Source of the DNA: an uncultured SAR116 cluster alpha proteobacterium
GTDB taxonomy: Bacteria > Pseudomonadota > Alphaproteobacteria > Puniceispirillales > Marisalimonadaceae
Direction: 5' to 3'
Assembly: GCA_902619805.1 (NCBI GenBank)
Contig: CACNGC010000007.1
Location: 21,319 to 85,318, forward strand
DNA length: 64,000 nt
The notes under the pieces are model-generated. The model was not told where the DNA came from and ran no database searches. It worked only from the letters and a program-made list of their open reading frames with translations. Below, one piece after another: positions 20,641-28,621 of the stretch. Positions within the stretch are counted from its first letter, which is position 1. Each line of letters starts with the position of its first letter. The translations under genes were made by a program, and so were the position numbers.

Positions 20641-21846
20641 ATGGACAATATTTTAGTTGTTGGAGCAGGTGGTGTTAGTCATGTAACTGTTCACAAAATG
20701 GCACAAAATCCTAATTATTTTAAAAATATAATTTTAGCAAGTAGATCTATAGAGAAATGCTTCAAGATTAAAGAAAGTGTTAAAGATAAATATAATATTA
20801 ACATTACAGTAGCAGAGCTAGATGCAGACAATATTGACGAAACGGTGGCATTAATTAAGAAATTTAACCCATTTTTAGTTGTGAACCTAGCCCTTCCCTA
20901 TCAAGATCTTAATATAATGGATGCTTGTTTGTTAACTAATACTCATTATTTAGATACTGCCAATTATGAACCTAGGCACGAAGCAAAGTTTGAATACATA
21001 TGGCAATGGGATTATAATAAAAAATTTAAAGAAAAGGGTCTTATGGCTCTTTTAGGATCAGGTTTTGATCCAGGTGTTACAAATGTTTTTACAGCTTTTA
21101 CTAAAAAACATCATTTGGATAGTATTGATTTTTTAGATATTCTTGACTGCAATGATGGTGATCATGGACACCCATTTGCTACTAATTTTAATCCTGAAAT
21201 TAATATCAGAGAGGTTACATCTGATTCTAAGCATTGGGAAGATAATCAATGGAAAATTGGACCAGCTCTTAAGAAAAAAGTTTCTTTTAAATTTCCTGAA
21301 ATTGGAAATAAAAATATGTATTTGATGTATCATGAAGAATTGGAGAGTTTAATAAAACATTATCCTGAGATTAAAAGAGCAAGATTTTGGATGACATTCG
21401 GTGATAACTATTTAAAATATTTAGATGTCCTAAAAAATATAGGCATGACATCTATAGACCCAGTCAATTATAATGGAACAGAAATAATCCCACTACAATT
21501 TTTAAAAAGTGTTTTACCAGATCCTGGCAGTCTTGGAGAAAAAACAAAAGGTAAGACTTGCATAGGCACAATAGTCACTGGTAAAAAAAACAATTTAGAA
21601 AAAACATATTACACATATAATATCTGTAATCATGAAGATTGCTTTAGAGAGGTGGGTAGCCAAGCAATTTCATACACTACTGGCGTCCCCGCAATGATAG
21701 GATCATCGCTAATGTTAAAAAAAATCTGGTTCAAACCAGGAGTTTGGAACATGGAGCAATTTGATCCAGATCCATTTATGGAACTTCTAAATAAGCATGG
21801 TTTACCTACGAAAACCATACAGCTAGAAAACAAAGTAAATTTCTAG
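20641..21846 (+). CDS. Carboxy(nor)spermidine dehydrogenase (saccharopine dehydrogenase-like)
   Basis: The 401-residue protein has a Rossmann start (I-L-V-V-G-A-G-G-V-S) and belongs to the saccharopine dehydrogenase-like family. In operons with nspC these enzymes reductively condense putrescine (or diaminopropane) with aspartate semialdehyde, giving carboxyspermidine. The central G-S-G-F-D-P-G-V-T-N-V-F block and the C-terminal V-G-S-Q-A-I-S-Y-T-T-G-V-P-A match this group. A GGAG ribosome site precedes the ATG, and the stop overlaps the nspC start by one base. Specificity for carboxyspermidine over carboxynorspermidine is inferred from the SpeA/SpeB neighbours that supply putrescine. Confidence 0.88.
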   Translation: MDNILVVGAGGVSHVTVHKMAQNPNYFKNIILASRSIEKCFKIKESVKDKYNINITVAELDADNIDETVALIKKFNPFLVVNLALPYQDLNIMDACLLTNTHYLDTANYEPRHEAKFEYIWQWDYNKKFKEKGLMALLGSGFDPGVTNVFTAFTKKHHLDSIDFLDILDCNDGDHGHPFATNFNPEINIREVTSDSKHWEDNQWKIGPALKKKVSFKFPEIGNKNMYLMYHEELESLIKHYPEIKRARFWMTFGDNYLKYLDVLKNIGMTSIDPVNYNGTEIIPLQFLKSVLPDPGSLGEKTKGKTCIGTIVTGKKNNLEKTYYTYNICNHEDCFREVGSQAISYTTGVPAMIGSSLMLKKIWFKPGVWNMEQFDPDPFMELLNKHGLPTKTIQLENKVNF

Positions 21847-23027
21847 TGGATAAAATTTTTCAAACTATGGGAGGAGACCCAAGAAATTTTAATAGACTAG
21901 ATTTATATAAATTACCAAGTCCTTGCTTTGTAATTGATAAAAGAGCATTGATTCATAATTTATTGACCTTAAATCACCTAAAAACACAAACAGGTGTAAA
22001 AATTTTAGTTGCTCTAAAGGCTTTTTCCACTCCTTATTTTGGTCCCTTAATATCTGAATATTTAGATGGATGTTGTAGTTCTGGTCTATATGAAACAAAA
22101 TTAGCTAAAAAATTTTTTAAAGGAGAAATTAGTACTTTTTCTCCAGCATATAAAAAAGACGATATTAGAGAAATTGTTAACTTATCAGATCATATCGTTT
22201 TTAATTCCTCAAACCAATTTAATGAATTTTATAATATTGCAATAAAATTTAAGAATGAAATTGGTTTACGAATTAATCCACTTTATTCTGAAATAAATAA
22301 TGACAAATATAATGCTGCTAGTATTAATTCTAGATTAGGCATGCATTTAAATGATTTGGATAATATTGATATAAACAAATTAAATGGTATTCATTTTCAT
22401 ACCTTATGTGAACAAAATTTCACTCCTCTGGAAAACACTTGGAATAAAATTAAAAATGATATTGTTCCCATCTGTAAAAAATTAAATTGGCTTAATCTTG
22501 GTGGAGGTCACCATATTACCAGAAATGATTATGAAATTGATAAGTTAGAAACCTTTCTAAAACAAATTGCAGATGAAACTAGCTGTCAAATTTATATTGA
22601 ACCAGGAGAAGCTGTGGTATTAGATTCGGGTGTTTTAGTTGGAGAAATTATAGATAGTTTTAAACCTAGCAATGAACTCTCACCAAATATTGCAATTACA
22701 GATATTAGTGCAGTCTCTCACATGCCAGATGTAATTGAGGCGCCATATAGGCCAGCATTACTAAATGAACCTAATTACGGATGCAAAGTTATGCTTGGCG
22801 GACCTAGCTGTTTAGCAGGTGATATCATTGGAGAGTATAATTTTAAGTCTACACCCAAAGTTGGAGATAGAATAGCTATATTAGATCAGGCACATTATAC
22901 AATGGTAAAAACTAGTTTTTTTAATGGAGTAAAAATACCATCTGTAGCAATTTGGGATAGCGATAATGATAATTTAGAAGTAATCAAAAGATTTACTTAT
23001 GAAGACTTTGAAAATAAATTATCTTAA
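21846..23027 (+). CDS. nspC: Carboxynorspermidine/carboxyspermidine decarboxylase
   Basis: This PLP enzyme of the alanine-racemase fold removes CO2 from carboxyspermidine to give spermidine. It starts with GTG at 21846, overlapping the previous stop (TAGTG), and has 393 residues. The PLP lysine lies in L-V-A-L-K-A-F-S-T near residue 57. Other landmarks are G-I-H-F-H-T-L-C-E, W-L-N-L-G-G-G-H-H, the E-P-G-E-A-V loop, and the G-G-P-S-C-L-A-G-D block with the partner-subunit cysteine. It is the third gene of the spermidine operon. Confidence 0.93.
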   Translation: MDKIFQTMGGDPRNFNRLDLYKLPSPCFVIDKRALIHNLLTLNHLKTQTGVKILVALKAFSTPYFGPLISEYLDGCCSSGLYETKLAKKFFKGEISTFSPAYKKDDIREIVNLSDHIVFNSSNQFNEFYNIAIKFKNEIGLRINPLYSEINNDKYNAASINSRLGMHLNDLDNIDINKLNGIHFHTLCEQNFTPLENTWNKIKNDIVPICKKLNWLNLGGGHHITRNDYEIDKLETFLKQIADETSCQIYIEPGEAVVLDSGVLVGEIIDSFKPSNELSPNIAITDISAVSHMPDVIEAPYRPALLNEPNYGCKVMLGGPSCLAGDIIGEYNFKSTPKVGDRIAILDQAHYTMVKTSFFNGVKIPSVAIWDSDNDNLEVIKRFTYEDFENKLS

Positions 23028-23041
23028 TTTTAGGTAATGAG

Positions 23042-23920
23042 ATGAAAAACACAAAAAAGAATTTTTTAAACTCAGAACTCTCTGTAGAGGAAAAAAGTAA
23101 AGAAAAAGCAAAATTTCATATCCTCCCAATACCTCTAGAAAAAACAGTCTCTTGTGGCGGAGGCACATCAAAAGGTCCTGAAGCTATACTGGAAGCGAGC
23201 AATGAATTGGAAAGATTTACTGGTAAAAGTGAACCTTGCCTTAGTGGTATTTTCACTCATCCTTTTTTAAATTGCAATTTTCCTATAGAAAATGTGATGC
23301 TTAATATAGAAAAGACTACAAAAGAAATATGCAAACAAAACAAAATACCAGTAATCCTTGGGGGTGAGCACAGTATTACTTTTGGTGCTGTAAATGGAGT
23401 TTATAAAGGATTAAATTTCTCAAAGTTTGAAGAAATAGGGATTATTCAAATTGACGCTCATGCTGATTTAAGAAAGAATTATGAAAGTCAAGTGCATTCA
23501 CACGCAAGTGTTATGTATCTTTTGAGCAAATCAAAATATAAAGTAGCACAATTTGGCGTAAGAGCATTAAGCAAAGAAGAAGTAAAAAATAGAAATATTT
23601 TTGAAATATTCTATTTTGACGTTGAAGATATTAAAAATAATAAAGACTTAAGATTACCTAAAAACTTTCCACAAAACATATATATTACTTTTGACGTAGA
23701 TGGATTAGATCCGTCAATAATGCCTGCTACGGGAACACCAGTGCCTGGTGGTCTGGGATTTAATGAAAGTTTGCAATTAATAAAAAGTTTAATCAGAGGT
23801 AGAAAAGTAATTGGATTTGATGTTGTTGAATTTTCACCAATTAAAAATTTTTTTGCATATGACTTTACAGTAGCATCTTTAGTTTACAGGATAATGGAAT
23901 TAATAGATTTAAATGATTAA
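23042..23920 (+). CDS. speB: Agmatinase (ureohydrolase family)
   Basis: SpeB hydrolyses agmatine to putrescine and urea with a binuclear Mn site. The metal motifs are GGEHSIT, DAHADLR and D-V-D-G-L-D-P-S in 292 residues. H-S-H-A-S-V replaces the more common C-H-G-T-x-F loop. Arginase or guanidinobutyrase specificity cannot be excluded from sequence. The presence of speA in the same operon, and the need for putrescine in the carboxyspermidine route, make agmatinase the best reading. It converges with trxB, sharing 4 bases. Confidence 0.88.
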   Translation: MKNTKKNFLNSELSVEEKSKEKAKFHILPIPLEKTVSCGGGTSKGPEAILEASNELERFTGKSEPCLSGIFTHPFLNCNFPIENVMLNIEKTTKEICKQNKIPVILGGEHSITFGAVNGVYKGLNFSKFEEIGIIQIDAHADLRKNYESQVHSHASVMYLLSKSKYKVAQFGVRALSKEEVKNRNIFEIFYFDVEDIKNNKDLRLPKNFPQNIYITFDVDGLDPSIMPATGTPVPGGLGFNESLQLIKSLIRGRKVIGFDVVEFSPIKNFFAYDFTVASLVYRIMELIDLND

Positions 23921-24864
23921 AGATTGTGGCTTTGTATCCATTTTTCAGCATCAAGCGCAGCCATGCAACCCATACCTGCAGCTGTAACGGCTTGCCTATA
24001 AATTTTATCAACACAATCACCTGCAGCAAAAACACCATCTAAATTAGTAATTGTTGTACCTGGTTTTTGAGCTATAATATAACCTTCATTGTCCATTTCC
24101 AGTACATCTTTAAAAGGCTTTGTTGATGGACTATGACCAATTGCAATGAAAACACCATCAACTTTAATTATCTCTGTTTTATTTTGTTTAGTTGAGATTA
24201 ATTTAAGAGCATTAACCCCATTTTCATCACCTAGAATTTCGCTAACTTGATTATTCCAAATAATATTTATGTTTTTCTTTGCAAAAAGTCTGTCTTGTAA
24301 AATCTTTTCTGATCTTAGTGCATCACGTCTATGAATTAAATTTACTTTAGAACATATATTTGATAAATAAAGAGCCTCTTCAACAGCGGTATTACCTCCT
24401 CCAACTACTGCAACTTCTTTGTTTCTGTAAAAAAAGCCATCACAGGTTGCACAAGCAGAAACACCTCTTCCATTATATTTGTTTTCACTTTCTAAACCTA
24501 ACCATTTAGCCTGTGCTCCAGTAGCTATAATTATTGTATCTGCTGTCAAAGATTTATTTGAATCTAATACAACTATCTTTTCATTTTGTTTTAAATCAAT
24601 TTTAACAACTATATCATTGATTATACGAGCTCCAACTTTTATTGCCTGAGATCTCATTTGTTCCATCATCCATGGACCTTGAACAACATCAGCATATCCT
24701 GGGTAGTTTTCAACATCTGTAGTTATTGTAAGTTGGCCTCCAGGTTGGATTCCTTCAATTACAATTGGATTCAAATTAGCTCTTGCCGCATATATTGCAG
24801 CTGTAAAACCTGCAGCTCCTGAACCAATAATTATAACTTTTTCTTTTTGATTGTTCATACTCAA
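23917..24864 (-). CDS. trxB: Thioredoxin-disulfide reductase
   Basis: TrxB passes electrons from NADPH to thioredoxin. The protein has 315 residues. The FAD motif GSGAAGFTAAIYAARA is at the N-terminus, the redox pair is in S-A-C-A-T-C-D-G near residue 138, the NADPH motif G-G-G-N-T-A-V-E-E-A follows, and A-A-G-D-C is near the C-terminus. It overlaps the stop of purU by 4 bases (ATGA). Confidence 0.97.
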   Translation of the reverse strand: MSMNNQKEKVIIIGSGAAGFTAAIYAARANLNPIVIEGIQPGGQLTITTDVENYPGYADVVQGPWMMEQMRSQAIKVGARIINDIVVKIDLKQNEKIVVLDSNKSLTADTIIIATGAQAKWLGLESENKYNGRGVSACATCDGFFYRNKEVAVVGGGNTAVEEALYLSNICSKVNLIHRRDALRSEKILQDRLFAKKNINIIWNNQVSEILGDENGVNALKLISTKQNKTEIIKVDGVFIAIGHSPSTKPFKDVLEMDNEGYIIAQKPGTTITNLDGVFAAGDCVDKIYRQAVTAAGMGCMAALDAEKWIQSHNL

Positions 24865-25739
24865 ATTCTTTGTCCTCTAAATACAATTGTTCTTTTGTCG
24901 TTTAAAAAAACTCTTCTTTCAGAATGAGCTTTTATGGCTCTGTACAAAACTCTAGCTTCAATATCCCTTCCCATTAAAACCAAATCACTAGGCATCATTT
25001 CATGATTAACCTCTTGAGTATCTTGTTCAATTATGGGTCCCTCATCAAGATCTTTTGTAACATAATGTGCAGTTGCACCAATGACCTTTACCCCTCTTTC
25101 AAAAGCTTGATGATAAGGTCTCGCTCCTTTAAAACTAGGCAAAAAGCTATGATGAATATTAATAATTTTTCCTGCATAATAATTTGTGAATTCTTCTGAT
25201 AACACTTGCATATAACGAGCTAGAACAATTAATTGAACATCATTATTATTAATAATTTCTTTTAGTTTTTTTTCTTGATCTAATTTATTTAATTTTTCAA
25301 TTGGTAAATAATGAAATGGAATATTAGAAAAATTTGCTATCTCTTCTGCGGTTTTATGATTTGATACAACAGCTTTAATATTTAAATTTAATGAGTTATT
25401 CCTAACTTTAAACAATATATCATTTAAACAATGATCAAATTTAGAAACAAGCAAAATTGTATTCATAGGACGTTCAATCTCAGATAAGAAAAAATCTGCA
25501 TTTAATTTCTTTGCTAATATCTCTAAATTATTTTTTACATTTGATAACATTTCATCATTAAGTAATAAAAAACTTTGTCTGATAAAAAAATTACCATTTT
25601 TTTGATCTGTAAATTGTTTAGACTCAACAATATTACAGTTCGATTCAGCCAGTATCGAAGAAATTTTTGCAACAATTCCAACCTGATCTTTACAAGATAA
25701 ATTTAATATATGTGTTTCTAGTTTCATATCCATGAACAT
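24861..25739 (-). CDS. purU: Formyltetrahydrofolate deformylase PurU
   Basis: PurU hydrolyses 10-formyl-THF to formate and THF, balancing the one-carbon pool. An N-terminal ACT domain (L-S-C-K-D-Q-V-G-I-V-A-K-I) is followed by the formyltransferase domain with N-I-H-H-S-F-L-P-S-F-K-G-A-R-P-Y and G-A-T-A-H-Y-V-T-x-x-L-D-E-G-P-I-I, holding the His and Asp of the active site. Three in-frame ATGs occur at 25739, 25730 and 25724. No ribosome site decides between them, and relatives usually begin close to the third. It is coupled to trxB. Confidence 0.93.
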   Translation of the reverse strand: MFMDMKLETHILNLSCKDQVGIVAKISSILAESNCNIVESKQFTDQKNGNFFIRQSFLLLNDEMLSNVKNNLEILAKKLNADFFLSEIERPMNTILLVSKFDHCLNDILFKVRNNSLNLNIKAVVSNHKTAEEIANFSNIPFHYLPIEKLNKLDQEKKLKEIINNNDVQLIVLARYMQVLSEEFTNYYAGKIINIHHSFLPSFKGARPYHQAFERGVKVIGATAHYVTKDLDEGPIIEQDTQEVNHEMMPSDLVLMGRDIEARVLYRAIKAHSERRVFLNDKRTIVFRGQRI

Positions 25740-25776
25740 TTAATACATTTTTTAATATTTAGAAACAATACGATAT

Positions 25777-26601
25777 TTAATTATTTAAAAATTTATTTGA
25801 AGCTTCATAAAATTCTAATGGATTTTCTATGTGTAAAAAGTGGTCAGCATCTTTAATTTCATAAAAGAAAATATTAGAAAAAAACTTTTTAAATATCTTG
25901 AAATATTCCTCTTTAACATAATTACTTTTTCCTCCATAAATGCAAAGTACTTCTTTATCAAATTTATTAATTTTATTTATGGTAGGAAACTTTCTTAAAT
26001 CATTAAGAAATTTCTTAATTGCTTTCAGATTAATTGACCATTTATATTTTCCATCTATTAATTCAAGATTTTGTAACAAAAATGACCTTAAAAAATTTTG
26101 ATCTATATATTTAGACAAAACAACATCAGCTTCTCCCCTATTTTTTATTAAATCTAAATTCATATCTAATAGGGAATTAATTATTAGTTCATCATCATTA
26201 TCATAATCAATAGGAGCAATATCAGCAATAATAACCTTATTAACATATTTTGGCTCCAATAAGGTAATTATCATAGCTAATTTACCACCCATTGAATGCC
26301 CCAATAAATTAGTTTTTTCTACGCCTAGGAAATTGAAGAGACTTACAACATCATTCATCATTAATATATATGACATATCTTCTTCGAAATCATTTCCTCC
26401 ATGATTTCTTAGATCCACAGTCACCACTATCTGATTTTTTTCTTTACTTAATTTTTTAGAAAATGTTTGCCAATTTTTACCTCTTCCATAAAGACCATGA
26501 AAAATAAATAATATTTGAAAATTTTTATCATTAAAGTTAACAATATTTTTTTTAAATTCTATTTGTTGTCCATTTTTATATATTTGAAAATTTATCATCA
26601 T
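25777..26601 (-). CDS. Alpha/beta-fold hydrolase (YbfF-like esterase group)
   Basis: The 274-residue protein has the alpha/beta hydrolase core: the oxyanion region F-I-F-H-G-L-Y-G-R-G-K-N-W, V-D-L-R-N-H-G, the nucleophile elbow G-H-S-M-G-G near residue 103, and a C-terminal histidine in D-A-D-H-F-L-H. The opening L-Y-G-R-G-K-N-W and the I-A-D-I-A-P-I-D-Y block are typical of the YbfF/ABHD11 esterase group. The natural substrate is unknown. It lies 37 bases before purU on the same strand. Confidence 0.85.
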   Translation of the reverse strand: MMINFQIYKNGQQIEFKKNIVNFNDKNFQILFIFHGLYGRGKNWQTFSKKLSKEKNQIVVTVDLRNHGGNDFEEDMSYILMMNDVVSLFNFLGVEKTNLLGHSMGGKLAMIITLLEPKYVNKVIIADIAPIDYDNDDELIINSLLDMNLDLIKNRGEADVVLSKYIDQNFLRSFLLQNLELIDGKYKWSINLKAIKKFLNDLRKFPTINKINKFDKEVLCIYGGKSNYVKEEYFKIFKKFFSNIFFYEIKDADHFLHIENPLEFYEASNKFLNN

Positions 26602-26691
26602 GTGGATTTAAAAAATTATTGTCTTAAAGATTAAAATTATATCAGTTTTGTCGTTAAATTAAATGTAAAAATAAATATGATAGAGGTAAAT

Positions 26692-26955
26692 ATGGGACAG
26701 ATAATTAAATTAGATTTTTCTTTATACAACACTAATCAAGAAGATTTATATGAACAAAAGCTAATTAGGATTAGAGACGAAATCGAAGATTATCTTAATC
26801 AATCCTCAACAATTGAAGTAGATGATCTAGCTATAGCTCTTGCCGCAGGAAGATACGCTTCAATGAAGCTTACAAAATTAACAGGTGAGGAAAGCACAAA
26901 AAAATTCTTTAATGAATGTATAAAAACAACATTAAAGCAAAGAATTTTACAGTAA
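26692..26955 (+). CDS. Small conserved-looking protein of unknown function
   Basis: I do not recognise this gene. The ATG at 26692 is preceded by GAGG at 7 bases and gives 87 residues. An in-frame ATG 15 bases upstream would place the ribosome site inside the gene. The peptide is mostly helical and acidic in its first half, then has the motif V-D-D-L-A-I-A-L-A-A-G-R-Y-A-S-M-K-L near residues 49-66. No membrane segment or signal peptide is visible. It converges with the bactofilin genes with no spacer. Confidence 0.7.
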   Translation: MGQIIKLDFSLYNTNQEDLYEQKLIRIRDEIEDYLNQSSTIEVDDLAIALAAGRYASMKLTKLTGEESTKKFFNECIKTTLKQRILQ

Positions 26956-27270
26956 TTAGGAAATTCTAGTTATACTTCCTGAAACTTCTGCCCCTAAATC
27001 AATCGATAAAGCATTAGTTTTCAAATTACCTTCAACTTTTGCACTACTAGCAACATTAAGAGTGTTAGCCGCAACCTCACCTTTAACAAGACCGCCTAAT
27101 GTAACTTTGTCGGCAATTAAATTTCCATCAAAAATACTGTTAGCCTCAAGAAGTACATCTTTAGCTCTTAATTCGCCTTTAAATCTTCCAGCAACAACAA
27201 CGGATGATCCAGCAGAGTCTAAGTTACCTTCCATAACCAATTCTTCTGATATATATGTTATTTCGCTCAT
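26956..27270 (-). CDS. Bactofilin (third of three)
   Basis: Bactofilins are beta-helical cytoskeletal proteins that polymerise without nucleotide. The 104 residues consist almost wholly of the hexad beta repeat, with the family's spaced G-x-V/L-x-G turns (for example G-R-F-K-G-E-L-R-A, G-L-V-K-G-E-V-A-A, A-K-V-E-G-N-L-K-T and A-E-V-S-G-S-I). There is no membrane anchor. An AGAAGGA ribosome site precedes the ATG. It is last in a run of three bactofilin genes and is the shortest. Confidence 0.85.
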   Translation of the reverse strand: MSEITYISEELVMEGNLDSAGSSVVVAGRFKGELRAKDVLLEANSIFDGNLIADKVTLGGLVKGEVAANTLNVASSAKVEGNLKTNALSIDLGAEVSGSITRIS

Positions 27271-27293
27271 AATAAATCCTTCTAATACCTAAA

Positions 27294-27683
27294 TTAATTT
27301 ACTTCTGTGTTATCTTCTTGCACTTCTTCAGTTTCATTGGTTTCTTCTGCTTTTTTTGCATCAGCCTTATTCCAATTATGTACAACTCTGCAATTTAAAG
27401 CAGCACCTCTATCCATTTGTAATGACTTATAGTGAACCTCCCCACTAATTCTTGAAGTTTCAGTTAACCAAACACTATCAGCCTTCATTTTTCCTTCATA
27501 CTCTCCTGCAATAACCACTAATTCTGAATCAACTTTTCCAATAAATTTTCCAGTTGAACCAATAGTAACTTTTTCAGTTGTTAAATCAGCTTCAACATAT
27601 CCATTGATTTCAATGGATTTGGCATTAGATATTTTACCAGTAAATCTTGCACCAGATCCCAAAACTGCCTGTTTATTTGCCAT
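27294..27683 (-). CDS. Bactofilin (second of three)
   Basis: This is a 129-residue bactofilin domain with repeated G-K-I/V and G-E-V turns (for example F-T-G-K-I-S-N-A, F-I-G-K-V-D-S-E and I-S-G-E-V-H-Y). The C-terminal tail after about residue 108 is acidic and Glu/Thr-rich. I choose the ATG at 27683 because AAAGGAG lies 7 bases before it. A TTG one codon earlier is also open. It is separated from the first bactofilin by a short AT-rich pentamer repeat that also spans the first gene's stop codon. Confidence 0.88.
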   Translation of the reverse strand: MANKQAVLGSGARFTGKISNAKSIEINGYVEADLTTEKVTIGSTGKFIGKVDSELVVIAGEYEGKMKADSVWLTETSRISGEVHYKSLQMDRGAALNCRVVHNWNKADAKKAEETNETEEVQEDNTEVN

Positions 27684-27694
27684 CAAAAATCTCC

Positions 27695-27729
27695 TTTAAT
27701 TTAATTTAATTTTATTTTATTTTATTTTA
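27695..27729. repeat. AT-rich pentamer repeat (3 x TTTAA then 4 x TTTTA)
   Basis: Seven pentamers in a row lie between the first and second bactofilin genes. On the coding strand they include the last codons and stop of the first gene (27717-27719) and run up to the AAAGGAG ribosome site of the second (27691-27697). Confidence 0.85.
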
Positions 27730-28064
27730 TTTTTTCTTTTTCCTACTTGAGCCTCTACAACAGCTCCTTCCTCTATTGAAATATTTTCATAAAAAACTTC
27801 TCCAGATATTTTACCAGTAGATTTAATTGAAACTATGTCACCTGAAACTTGGCCATCACATTTACCAGATACTGTTACAACGTCTGCGTCAATATTTCCT
27901 TTTAAAGTCCCAGTATCTTCTACTGACAAACTATGACACTTAATATCTCCAACAACTGACCCTAATAACACTAAATCTCCATCTGCTGAAATTTTGCCTT
28001 TTATCTTCATATCACTTGAAATTACAGATTTTGCATTTTCAGTATCGTTTGTTTTTCCTAACAT
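27717..28064 (-). CDS. Bactofilin (first of three)
   Basis: This 115-residue bactofilin starts at an ATG with AAGGA 8 bases upstream. A short N-terminal tail (about 17 residues, M-L-G-K-T-N-D) precedes the beta-helical core with turns such as I-K-G-K-I-S-A-D, V-V-G-D-I-K-C-H, L-K-G-N-I-D-A-D and I-S-G-E-V-F-Y. The C-terminal tail is basic (K-R-K-N-K-I-K). Its upstream region carries a strong sigma-54-type box and is shared with the divergent M23 peptidase operon, which suggests joint control. Confidence 0.88.
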   Translation of the reverse strand: MLGKTNDTENAKSVISSDMKIKGKISADGDLVLLGSVVGDIKCHSLSVEDTGTLKGNIDADVVTVSGKCDGQVSGDIVSIKSTGKISGEVFYENISIEEGAVVEAQVGKRKNKIK

Positions 28065-28176
28065 CTTAGAAATCCTTTTTCTAATAATTAAAATTGATCA
28101 AAATTAACCTACTACAACTACTTCTATGTTACTACCGTAAATTTAAATTTAAAAAATTAATCAAAATTCATTTATT

Positions 28177-28192
28177 TGGTATGAATGATGCA
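28177..28192 (+). promoter_or_regulatory. Candidate sigma-54 (-24/-12) promoter for the tail-anchored protein and M23 peptidase operon
   Basis: TGGTATGAATGATGCA keeps the GG and GC pairs at the exact distance of the sigma-54 consensus, TGGCACG-N4-TTGCW. Mismatches are at positions 4, 6 and 12. Transcription would start near 28203, about 40 bases before the ATG at 28244. It shares its TGCA core with the opposite-strand box. Confidence 0.45.
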
Positions 28193-28204
28193 ATTAACTT
28201 GCCA
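28189..28204 (-). promoter_or_regulatory. Candidate sigma-54 (-24/-12) promoter for the bactofilin genes
   Basis: Read on the minus strand this is TGGCAAGTTAATTGCA. It differs from the consensus TGGCACG-N4-TTGCW at one defined position only and is the best match in the window. Transcription would start near 28178, leaving a leader of about 114 bases before the first bactofilin ATG at 28064. Confidence 0.6.
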
Positions 28205-28243
28205 TAATAATTATTAGAAATCAAAAATTTAAAGTTGGAAATT

Positions 28244-28618
28244 ATGGCAGATGAAATAATTGATTTAAGAGATCGTATTGAAAAAATGCGTATAGAGATT
28301 GAAAATGAAGGTATAGAACAAGTTTCCATTGATTCACCTTTACAAATTCATCAAAAAACTAGCAATTCAAACATTTCCCTTTCAATGGAAAATAAAAACA
28401 GTTTCCCGAATCAAAATTTTAAGGTAAAAAATAATTCTAATGAATTTGATAATATTGAAAATAAAAATGATAAATCTTTAACTAGAAACGAGTCTTTTCC
28501 TGCAGTGAGTTTGTCGGTTAAAAACCCAGTCTCTAGTAAAGTGTTAACGTTATTAGTTACTTTACAAGTTTTATCAAATATAGGTATTTTATATTTTTTA
28601 TACATTGGTATGGAGTAG
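28244..28618 (+). CDS. Tail-anchored membrane protein with N-terminal DLRxRIxKMR motif, unknown function
   Basis: I do not recognise a named family. From the ATG at 28244 it has 124 residues; a TTG 9 bases upstream is an alternative. The N-terminus M-A-D-E-I-I-D-L-R-D-R-I-E-K-M-R is a short helix. Then comes a Ser/Asn-rich, probably disordered linker (about 30-95) and one hydrophobic segment at the very C-terminus (about 100-121), implying a cytoplasmic protein anchored by its tail. It lies 3 bases upstream of the M23 peptidase GTG and opposite the bactofilins. A linker between the bactofilin scaffold and the peptidase is a reasonable guess. A second protein with the same layout is at 39758-40315. 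Confidence 0.75.
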   Translation: MADEIIDLRDRIEKMRIEIENEGIEQVSIDSPLQIHQKTSNSNISLSMENKNSFPNQNFKVKNNSNEFDNIENKNDKSLTRNESFPAVSLSVKNPVSSKVLTLLVTLQVLSNIGILYFLYIGME

Positions 28619-28621
28619 TAA

